From Akkermansiaceae bacterium (GTDB lineage Bacteria; Verrucomicrobiota; Verrucomicrobiia; Verrucomicrobiales; Akkermansiaceae), in assembly GCA_024233135.1 (NCBI GenBank), contig JACKPZ010000008.1:62001-126000 (forward strand): DNA of 64,000 nucleotides, read 5' to 3'. Of this stretch, positions 15,639 through 22,218 are shown piece by piece; position 1 is the first letter of the stretch; every line of letters begins with the position of its first letter. The position numbers and the translations under genes were made by a program. Below the pieces are notes generated by a model. It had not been told where the DNA came from, ran no database searches, and saw only the letters and a list, made by a program, of their open reading frames with translations.

Positions 15639-17378
15639 ATGGGCGGGATTCCGACGTTTTTGGCGATGGGCGAGGCGAATGTGTCGCCCTTGTTCGCGCT
15701 GCTCACGATGGTGCTGGTGCTCGCTGTGGTCATCTCGCTCGCCCTCGTCCGCTTCAAGCAGAGCCTGCTCGTTGGATACCTGCTCGCCGGCGTGTTGATC
15801 GGCAATTTCGGACTGCTCTGGTTCACCGGAAACGACGCTTCCGATCCGGTCATCGCGAATCTATCGGAAATCGGCGTCGTCCTCCTGATGTTCACGCTGG
15901 GTGTCGAGTTTTCCTTCGGCGAGCTGCGGCACATGTGGCGCACAGCGCTGCTCGGCGGCGGCATGCAGGTCGCCGTCACCGGGTTGATCGCCGGCGGCAT
16001 CGCCGCGCTCGCGGGATTCAATGTGATCGACAGTGTGGTGCTCGGCATCGCGGTGTCGCTCAGCTCCACTGCGGTGGCGATGAAATCATTTCAGGACGCC
16101 GGCCAGCAGAACAATCCCGGCGCCCGCGCCAGCCTCGGCATCGCCCTCTTCCAGGACATCCTCGTGATCCTTGTCTTCCTCGTGATGCCCGCCGTCTATC
16201 AGAGCGGCGGCGGTTCCATCCTGCCGCAGATCGGCACGGCGGTGTTGAAGGGCTTCGTGTTTCTCGCTGGCGCCGCGCTGTTGGGGAAATACATGCTCAA
16301 CTCGCTGCTCCACGCCGTCGCCCGCACCCGCAGCCGCGAGTTGTTCACGCTCACCGTCATCGGCCTTTGCGCGGGCGTCGCCTATGCCGGCGGCGCGCTC
16401 GACCTGTCGCTCGCGCTCGGCGCCTTCGTCGCCGGCCTGGTGGTCAGCGAGTCGATCTACAGTCACCGGATCCTATCGGAAATCCTGCCGTTCAAGGACC
16501 TCTTCCTCGCCATCTTCTTCATCTCCGTGGGCCTCCAGATCGATCTTTCGATCTTTCTCACCGACTGGGCGCGGGTGCTGCTTTGGAGTTTCTCGATCCT
16601 TCTTGCGAAGGGCGCGGTCGTTTTTTTCGTCCTCAAGTCGTTGCAGCTTCCCGCCCGCCCCGGAATGCTCGCCGCCGCCGCCCTGTCGAGCACGGGGGAA
16701 TTCTCGCTGGTCCTCATCGGCAAGGCCGGGGGCTACAGGCCTTTCGATCCGGCGACCGAGCAGGTGCTTCTCGTGTGCACCGCGCTGACCATGGCCTGCG
16801 TGCCCACGCTCATGCGGGTGTCGCTACCGTTCGCGAAGTGGCTTGAGGAGAAAGGCGTGCTTGCCAGCCACAAGATGGCGCCGGAAGTGATGACGCCCGT
16901 CCAAGCCATCAAGCAGATCGACGACCACGCGATCATCTGCGGCTACGGTCCCGTAGGCCGGTCGGTCAACGAAGCGCTGAAACGCTGTGGCGTGAGCACG
17001 CTTGTGCTCGAACTCAATGCCGAGACCGTGCGCGATCTGAAGGAGCGCGGCCAGCCGGTCCTGTTCGCGGATGCCACCCACCCGGAGGCGCTCGATCTCG
17101 CGGGGATCAGCCGGGCGCGGATGGTCGCCTTCACGTTCCCCTCCGTGCACGTCACCTGCGCCGCCGTGCCGCTCGTGCGTGAGCGGAATCCCGGCATCTG
17201 CATCTTCGGCCGCGCCAAATTTCCGAACGAGGCGATGAAACTCCGCGCCCTCGACGTCCAGGTCATCCATGACGAACGCGAGAGCGCCGTCGCGATGGTC
17301 CGCGCGGCGATCACCACCTATCAGCGCGCGGATATCGACCCCGTCGAAGTCGTCGGCGAGACAATGGAAGCCGGATGA
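15639..17378 (+). CDS. CPA2 (Kef-type) cation:proton antiporter with TrkA-N domain
   Basis: A 579-residue membrane protein. About 12 hydrophobic segments fill residues 18-395. They include GYLLAGVLIGN, GVVLLMFTLGVEFSF, SLSSTAVAMKSF, the conserved acidic GIALFQDILVILVFL, and GAFVAGLVVSES, all typical of CPA2 exchangers. The C-terminal cytosolic domain begins with the Rossmann motif IICGYGPVGRSVNEAL (about residue 430), followed by ATHPEALDLAGI, a TrkA-N nucleotide-binding fold that gates transport. No TrkA-C domain is obvious after residue 550. The protein probably exports K+ or Na+ in exchange for H+ in pH or electrophile stress. Confidence 0.92.
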   Translation: MGGIPTFLAMGEANVSPLFALLTMVLVLAVVISLALVRFKQSLLVGYLLAGVLIGNFGLLWFTGNDASDPVIANLSEIGVVLLMFTLGVEFSFGELRHMWRTALLGGGMQVAVTGLIAGGIAALAGFNVIDSVVLGIAVSLSSTAVAMKSFQDAGQQNNPGARASLGIALFQDILVILVFLVMPAVYQSGGGSILPQIGTAVLKGFVFLAGAALLGKYMLNSLLHAVARTRSRELFTLTVIGLCAGVAYAGGALDLSLALGAFVAGLVVSESIYSHRILSEILPFKDLFLAIFFISVGLQIDLSIFLTDWARVLLWSFSILLAKGAVVFFVLKSLQLPARPGMLAAAALSSTGEFSLVLIGKAGGYRPFDPATEQVLLVCTALTMACVPTLMRVSLPFAKWLEEKGVLASHKMAPEVMTPVQAIKQIDDHAIICGYGPVGRSVNEALKRCGVSTLVLELNAETVRDLKERGQPVLFADATHPEALDLAGISRARMVAFTFPSVHVTCAAVPLVRERNPGICIFGRAKFPNEAMKLRALDVQVIHDERESAVAMVRAAITTYQRADIDPVEVVGETMEAG

Positions 17379-17428
17379 TCCGGATTTTTTGCTTCGGCAT
17401 CGCGAGGGCTCCCGTCTAAGAACCCGCC

Positions 17429-18436
17429 GTGGCCCTGCTCCTCGCGATCGAATCCTCCTGTGACGAGACGGCCGTCGCCATCGTCCGGGGAAACAAGGGT
17501 TCCGCCACCGAGGTGCTGGCGTCCGAGGTTTCCTCACAGATCGAACTCCACCGCGAGCACGGCGGGGTGGTGCCGGAACTCGCCTCGCGCAACCACTCGC
17601 TGCGCCTGCCCGCACTCGTTTCCAAGGCCATCGCGGACGCGGGTGTCCGAATGGAGGAGATCGACGCCTTCGCCGCCACCAGCGGGCCGGGGCTCGCCTC
17701 GTCGCTGCTCATCGGCAGCACCGCCGCCAAGGGTATGGCCTGCGCGGCGGGACGCCCGTTCCTCGGGATCAACCATCTGGAGGGGCACCTACTTTCCCCG
17801 TTCCTCGGCCGCACGGAGGTGCCGCCGCACCTCGCGCTCATCGTTTCCGGAGGACACACGCTGCTCATCGACGTCGAAGCCGCCGGTTGCTATCGAAAAC
17901 TCGGATCCACCCGTGACGACGCGGCCGGTGAGGCCTTCGACAAGGTCGGGAAAATGATCGGCCTGCCGTATCCCGGAGGTCCCGAGATCGAAAAGGTCGC
18001 GCGCGGCGGCGACCCCGCGGCCTATTCATTCCCCCGCTCGATGCTGCACGATCCGCATCTCGACTTCTCGTTCTCCGGCCTCAAGACCGCGGTGCTCTAC
18101 ACGCTCCAGCGCGAGTGCGACCACCTTCGTGTCCCGGACCTCGCCGCTTCGTTCCAGCAGGCCGTCGTCGACACCCTCGTCGGCAAGACCATGCGCGCCC
18201 TGGGCTCGTCCGGCCGCCGCGTCCTCGGGCTGTCCGGAGGCGTCAGCATGAACAGCGCCCTGCGCTCCGCCTTTGAAACCGCCTGCCGCGGGTCGGGTGT
18301 CGAACTCGCCGTCGCCCCGCCCGCCCTCTGCACCGACAACGCGGCGATGATCGCTTTCGCCGCCCTCCTGCGGCACCTCGACGGCTCCACCACCCCGCTC
18401 TCCGAGGACATCCACCCGAATTTGCCGCTGGTCTAG
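17429..18436 (+). CDS. tsaD: tRNA N6-adenosine threonylcarbamoyltransferase
   Basis: TsaD transfers threonylcarbamoyl to A37 of tRNAs that read ANN codons, working with TsaB, TsaC and TsaE. The 335-residue product starts at GTG 17429 (MALLLAIESSCDETAVAIV), containing the SSCDET ATP motif. The metal-binding motif is NHLEGH near residue 113. It is followed by LIVSGGHTLL, the GEAFDKVGKMIGLPYPGGP segment, DFSFSGLKTA, and LGLSGGVSMN. The CTDNAAMIAFAA ending is also typical. All family landmarks are intact. Confidence 0.97.
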   Translation: MALLLAIESSCDETAVAIVRGNKGSATEVLASEVSSQIELHREHGGVVPELASRNHSLRLPALVSKAIADAGVRMEEIDAFAATSGPGLASSLLIGSTAAKGMACAAGRPFLGINHLEGHLLSPFLGRTEVPPHLALIVSGGHTLLIDVEAAGCYRKLGSTRDDAAGEAFDKVGKMIGLPYPGGPEIEKVARGGDPAAYSFPRSMLHDPHLDFSFSGLKTAVLYTLQRECDHLRVPDLAASFQQAVVDTLVGKTMRALGSSGRRVLGLSGGVSMNSALRSAFETACRGSGVELAVAPPALCTDNAAMIAFAALLRHLDGSTTPLSEDIHPNLPLV

Positions 18437-18468
18437 CAGCGCATGACATGGTGAAAACACGCAGGCCC

Positions 18469-19104
18469 ATGAAGTTCCGGACGATGGTATTCGATTTCGA
18501 CGGCACGATCGCCGATACCCTCGGCGAGACGCGGTTGATCTACAACCAACTCGCGCCCGAATACGGACTCCGCCAGATCGACGAGCACGAACTCGACCAC
18601 CTGCGCCATCTCTCGCTGAAACAACTCCTCTCACATCTCAGCATCCCCAAGCGCAGGGTCCCCGCGCTCATCTCCCGCGGCACCGGCCTGATGCGGGGAA
18701 ACATCCACCGCCTCCAACCCATCGAGGGCATGGCCGACGTGCTCGTCGAGCTCCGCCGCCATACCCACTCCTTCGGCATCCTCACCTCGAACGCCTCGTC
18801 GAACGTCGATGTCTTCCTGCGCGCCCACGGGCTGCGCGACCACTTCGATTTCATCTCCTCCACCTCCAAGCTCACCGGCAAGTCGAAGCACCTCAAGGCC
18901 ATCCGCAAGACCTTCTCGCTGCACCACGGTGAGATGCTCTACATCGGCGACGAACTGCGCGACATCAAGGCGTCGAAACGCGCGGGCATCCCCATCGCCG
19001 CCGTCACCTGGGGGTTCAATTCCCGCGCCTCGCTCGCCGCCGAGCGGCCGGAGTATCTCTTCGAGCAACCCTCGGATTTCCTCCGCCTGCTCACCCCGAT
19101 GTAG
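18469..19104 (+). CDS. HAD-superfamily hydrolase (phosphoglycolate-phosphatase-like)
   Basis: A 211-residue protein starting MKFRTMVFDFDGTIADT, with the nucleophile in the DFDGT motif I. Motif II is GILTSNASSN. The conserved Lys lies in the SKLTGKSKHLKAIRK segment, and motif IV is YIGDELRDIKASKRAGI with the metal-binding Asp pair. The helical cap lies between residues 17 and 85. The shape fits Gph-like or OpgC-like phosphatases of subfamily IA, but the substrate is not predictable. An in-frame ATG at 18448 would add seven residues. The gene follows tsaD closely and probably shares its transcript. Confidence 0.85.
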   Translation: MKFRTMVFDFDGTIADTLGETRLIYNQLAPEYGLRQIDEHELDHLRHLSLKQLLSHLSIPKRRVPALISRGTGLMRGNIHRLQPIEGMADVLVELRRHTHSFGILTSNASSNVDVFLRAHGLRDHFDFISSTSKLTGKSKHLKAIRKTFSLHHGEMLYIGDELRDIKASKRAGIPIAAVTWGFNSRASLAAERPEYLFEQPSDFLRLLTPM

Positions 19105-19129
19105 CGTCTCCGGCCGCGAAACCCGCGCA

Positions 19130-19159
19130 TTGACACCCGCGCCGCCGTCCGTCCATCGT
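19130..19159 (+). promoter_or_regulatory. Weak candidate promoter of the coiled-coil gene
   Basis: TTGACA (19130-19135) is a consensus -35. CATCGT (19154-19159) follows after 18 bases as a poor -10. The start codon is only 7 bases further, so a transcript from here would be nearly leaderless. Confidence 0.3.
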
Positions 19160-19165
19160 CGGCCC

Positions 19166-20341
19166 ATGTCGGAGGAATCCCCAGCCAGCCCCTCGTCGCA
19201 AGAGCGCCCGCCCGAGACCGCGGAACATGCGGAAACCGCCGCGCCGGCGTCGTCCAAGCCGCTTCCGCCCGGCGTGATCCTCGCTTTTGTCATCATCGCC
19301 CTGCTCGGCGTGCTCATCGTCATGAACGTCCGCGGCATCACCGGCGGCGGCGTTTCCGACAAGGACCTCACCGCCCTCGACGCCGAGGCCAAGGCCCTCC
19401 GCGCCCAGCTCAACAAAGAGCGTGCCAACCTCGGACTCCACCCGCTCGAGGACGGCTCCGAGTCCGTCGACCAGATCGCCAAACGGCTGAAACGCGATGC
19501 CGATACCATCGTCGCCGTCGTCAACACGTTCCAATCGCGCCTGGAGGAAAAGGACCTCGAACTCAAAACCAAGAGCGACGAGTTGATCCGCTCCGAGAAA
19601 AGCCGCGCCGCACTCTCCTCCGAAGTCGGCCGGCTCAACAACGAGCTCCAGCGCGCGCTCGTCAACGCGTCCGACATCGACCTCGTCCGTCGCAATCTCG
19701 ACGCCATGACCTCCCAGCGCGACGCCCTCGCCGCCCAGGTCTCCTCGCTCCGGCAGGAACTCGCCAATGCCAGCGGCGTATCCTCCGCCGACTTCGCCGA
19801 TCTCCAGCGCCGCCTTGAGGAAACCCAACGCGCCAAGGACTTCTTCGAGTCCCGGGTGAAGGAACTCGAAGGCGAGATGAGCAAGGCCAAGCTCTTCGCC
19901 AGCTCCGAAAGCGAGCTCCTGCCCGCCGCCGTCCAGCTCTTCCGCAGCCTGCGGCAGCTCGAAAACCGCCCGGACTCCGACATCACCACCGCCTACAGCC
20001 AGTTCGGCACCGACCTCGGGGCCAACGTCGTCCACACCCTCAAGTTCGCCACCGGCAAGAGCCTCACCCCCGAGGATCAGGACATCCTCCGCCAGATCGT
20101 CAACGACGTCCCCGAAGGCGATCTCCTCCTCTGCGTCGGATACGCCTCCGAAACCGGCAACGTCGACAACAACCAGACCCTTTCCTCCGACCGCGCCACC
20201 GCAGCCGCCGAGTTCTTCTCCGGTGTCAAGCTCCCCGGCCAGTTTGTCCAAGCCGTCTACCTCGGCCAGACCGACCGCTTCAGCTCCCGCATCCCCGAGC
20301 GCAACCAACTCGTCGAAGTCTGGCGCATCCGGAGGAAATAG
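19166..20341 (+). CDS. Membrane-anchored coiled-coil protein with OmpA-like C-terminus
   Basis: A 391-residue protein. Residues 1-34 are a disordered cytoplasmic tail rich in Ser, Pro and Glu. One transmembrane helix (GVILAFVIIALLGVLIVMNV) spans about residues 36-55. Residues 68-265 form a long coiled coil with many Glu, Lys, Arg and Leu (LRAQLNKERANL, LQRALVNASDIDLVRRNLDAM, LQRRLEETQRAKDFFESRVKEL). The C-terminal region, about residues 300-391, has the order of an OmpA-like peptidoglycan-binding fold: a strand with LKFATGKSLTPEDQDIL, LLLCVGYASETGN, then NQTLSSDRATAAAEFF. The protein may span from the inner membrane to the cell wall. The start is the ATG at 19166. Confidence 0.75.
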   Translation: MSEESPASPSSQERPPETAEHAETAAPASSKPLPPGVILAFVIIALLGVLIVMNVRGITGGGVSDKDLTALDAEAKALRAQLNKERANLGLHPLEDGSESVDQIAKRLKRDADTIVAVVNTFQSRLEEKDLELKTKSDELIRSEKSRAALSSEVGRLNNELQRALVNASDIDLVRRNLDAMTSQRDALAAQVSSLRQELANASGVSSADFADLQRRLEETQRAKDFFESRVKELEGEMSKAKLFASSESELLPAAVQLFRSLRQLENRPDSDITTAYSQFGTDLGANVVHTLKFATGKSLTPEDQDILRQIVNDVPEGDLLLCVGYASETGNVDNNQTLSSDRATAAAEFFSGVKLPGQFVQAVYLGQTDRFSSRIPERNQLVEVWRIRRK

Positions 20342-20362
20342 GCCGTCCGGGGAGGAGTTTTC

Positions 20363-20390
20363 ACCACGGATGGAACGGATGGGCACGGAT
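20363..20390. repeat. Left copy of the GATGGGCACGGAT repeat (direct orientation)
   Basis: This copy begins ACCACGGATGG and ends GGGCACGGAT. It sits 25 bases before the GxxExxY gene. The inverted counterpart (ATCCGTGCCCATCCGTGG) sits 12 bases after the gene. Confidence 0.8.
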
Positions 20391-20414
20391 TCATGATCAT
20401 GTTCTCCTGAAATC

Positions 20415-20816
20415 ATGGACTTGCACGGCGGGCGCCCACCGGAAGACGGGAACATGCTCTACCGGGAGCAATCGGAGTCCATCATCGGCGCCGCGATGAA
20501 GGTGCTCAACACCTTGAAACCCGGTCTGAACGAGAAGGCATATGAAAACGCAATGGTTGTCGAATTGCGCAAGCGTGGCCATTTGGTCGAACAACAACGT
20601 CGCTTCGATGTCTTCTACGAAGGGGTTCTCGTCGACAATCTCGTCCCCGACCTTCTCGTGGACGGTGTCATCATCGTCGATCCCAAGGTCGTCACCGCCT
20701 TCAACGAAACCCACCTCGCCCAGATGATGGGCTACCTAACCATCACCGGTTTCCGCCTCGCCATTCTCATCAACTTCAAGTTCGCCCATCTCCACTGGAA
20801 ACGTGTCATCCGGTGA
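20415..20816 (+). CDS. GxxExxY family protein
   Basis: A 133-residue protein with the family's defining motif at GLNEKAYENAM (G..E..Y). It is preceded by SIIGAAMKVLNTL and followed by QQRRFDVFYEGVLVDNLVPDLLVDGVIIVDPKVV, the beta-strand region resembling the PD-(D/E)xK nuclease core (D...VDPK). It ends LAILINF. The biological role of GxxExxY proteins is not established; the fold suggests nucleic-acid association. An alternative start is the ATG at 20454. The gene lies inside a cluster of six short repeats, two of which flank it in inverted orientation. That makes it look like an inserted cassette rather than part of a neighbouring operon. Confidence 0.85.
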   Translation: MDLHGGRPPEDGNMLYREQSESIIGAAMKVLNTLKPGLNEKAYENAMVVELRKRGHLVEQQRRFDVFYEGVLVDNLVPDLLVDGVIIVDPKVVTAFNETHLAQMMGYLTITGFRLAILINFKFAHLHWKRVIR

Positions 20817-20828
20817 AGAACCCCACCT

Positions 20829-21162
20829 CTTCATCCGTGCCCATCCGTGGCAAAAAATAACTTCAGAAAATCCGGAAACCACGGATGGGCACGGATGGGC
20901 ACGGATAAGGAAATTCGGGTCGCCCGAGGGGTACCAAGCCGGCTGATCTCGTCTTCCATCCGAACTCATCCGTTTCGTCCGTGGTCAAGTGGAATGGACC
21001 ACCAAGGTCCGCAACCCCGGCATCCAAAACTCTTCATCCGTGCCCATCCGTTCCATCCGTGGTAAAAATCCCTTCTTCACAAGCCGCGCCCTGCCAAGCG
21101 ACCCGCACCCCCGGCATCCTAACCCCTTTATCCGTGCCCATCCGTTCCATCCGTGGTTAAAA
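20829..21162. repeat. Cluster of five further ATCCGTGCCCATCCGTGG-type repeats
   Basis: Copies of the same 18-31-base unit occur at 20829-20850 (inverted), 20878-20907 (direct, with the CACGGATGGG unit doubled), 20966-20985 (inverted, diverged), 21033-21063 (inverted) and 21128-21162 (inverted). The last two share the longer form ATCCGTGCCCATCCGTTCC followed by ATCCGTGGT. The spacers between copies (20851-20877, 20908-20965, 20986-21032, 21064-21127) are not similar to each other. The 352-base gap contains no gene. Confidence 0.85.
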
Positions 21163-21168
21163 ACCCGC

Positions 21169-21999
21169 ATGCCCCGCCCGCCCCGCAAGAATCCGAAGCA
21201 CCGGCGTCCGCCCCAGGAGAAATCCGCCGCGCCCACCGCGTGGGATCCCGTCGCCGCGTGGTATGACAAACTCGTCGGAGAGTCCGGCTCCGACTACCAC
21301 CGCAACGTCATCCTGCCCGCCGCCCTTCGTTTGTTAGGCGATGTGCGCGGCTTGTCCGTCATCGACCTCTGCTGTGGCCAGGGAGTGCTCGCCGGCCCCT
21401 TGCTGGAGGCGGGGGCCGCCGCTTTCACCGGTGTCGACGCCAGCCCGCAGCTCATCGCCGCCGCCCGCAAACGCCACGACCGCGACTCTCGCGCCCGTTT
21501 CCTCGTCGCCGACGCCACCGCCCCCGGCGATTGGGAGGATGCGTCCCATGACGCCGCCGCCTGCCTCATGGCCGTGCACGACGTCGCCGATCTCGACGGC
21601 CTCTGCGCCCGTCTCGCCGGTTCCCTGAAACCCGGCGGCCGCGCCGTGCTCGTCTTCATGCACCCCTGCTTCCGGATCCCGCGGCAGACCCACTGGGGCT
21701 GGGACAACGATCAGAAAATCCAGTTCCGCCGAGTCGATCGATATATCTCATCCGTCGAGATCCCCATCGCCACCCACCCCGGTAAGGCCACGGGCGAGCA
21801 GACCCTCTTCCATCACCGCCCGCTCGGCGACGTTCTCAACTCCCTCGGCCGGGCCGGCCTCGCCGTCACCGCCTGCGAGGAACCCTGCAGCCACCGCCGT
21901 TCCCAACCCGGCCCCTTCAGCAAGGCCGAACACCGCGCCGCCGCCGAGATCCCCGTCTTCCTCGCCCTCCAGATCGTCAAAACCACGGAGCAGCCTTGA
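21169..21999 (+). CDS. Class I SAM-dependent methyltransferase
   Basis: A 276-residue protein. Residues 1-22 are a basic Pro/Lys-rich start. The Rossmann methyltransferase core begins with WDPVAAWYDKLVG. Motif I is SVIDLCCGQGVLAGPL (SAM-binding), followed by motif II FTGVDASPQLIAAA, motif III-like FLVADATAPGDW, ACLMAVHDVADLDGLC, and the LKPGGRAVLVFMHPCF strand. The substrate is unknown. The layout is that of the Methyltransf_11/25 group acting on small molecules or quinones. The ATG at 21169 is used because upstream in-frame sequence is repeat DNA. The last repeat ends only 7 bases before this start, so any promoter must lie within the repeats. Confidence 0.85.
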   Translation: MPRPPRKNPKHRRPPQEKSAAPTAWDPVAAWYDKLVGESGSDYHRNVILPAALRLLGDVRGLSVIDLCCGQGVLAGPLLEAGAAAFTGVDASPQLIAAARKRHDRDSRARFLVADATAPGDWEDASHDAAACLMAVHDVADLDGLCARLAGSLKPGGRAVLVFMHPCFRIPRQTHWGWDNDQKIQFRRVDRYISSVEIPIATHPGKATGEQTLFHHRPLGDVLNSLGRAGLAVTACEEPCSHRRSQPGPFSKAEHRAAAEIPVFLALQIVKTTEQP

Positions 22000-22013
22000 A
22001 CCGTCCCTTTTCA

Positions 22014-22042
22014 AGGCAGGGACCGACCTCCGGGCGGTCCGT
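22014..22042. repeat. REP-like palindromic element, copy 1
   Basis: AGGCAGGGACCG, then a short inner stem-loop, then CGGTCCGT. The outer arms GGACCG (22020-22025) and CGGTCC (22035-22040) pair. The sequence is nearly identical to two elements near 58453-58557, with compensating differences in the stem. It lies 14 bases after the methyltransferase stop and could act as its transcript end. Confidence 0.7.
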
Positions 22043-22218
22043 GCGAATGAGAAGCGCGTGAATCGTGCGCGCGCTCATGCGGTCCGCGTCACCTCCAGCG
22101 CCCCTGCTTCGACGGGCATCGGTTGCCTCCGTCCATCCAGCCGGGGCTTCGCCTTCTTTCAGGCGGCGCGACCGCGCCCTCTGGATTGCCGCTGCAAGCA
22201 ACGCATTCGCGCCCCGGA

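Noticed and set aside
17389..17422. TTGCTT ... TCTAAG considered as the tsaD promoter
   Set aside because: The spacer would be 20 bases or more and the -10 is weak; I could not support it.
20829..21162. Repeat cluster considered as a CRISPR array
   Set aside because: Repeats vary in length and orientation, spacers are 27-64 bases and irregular, and no cas genes are present.
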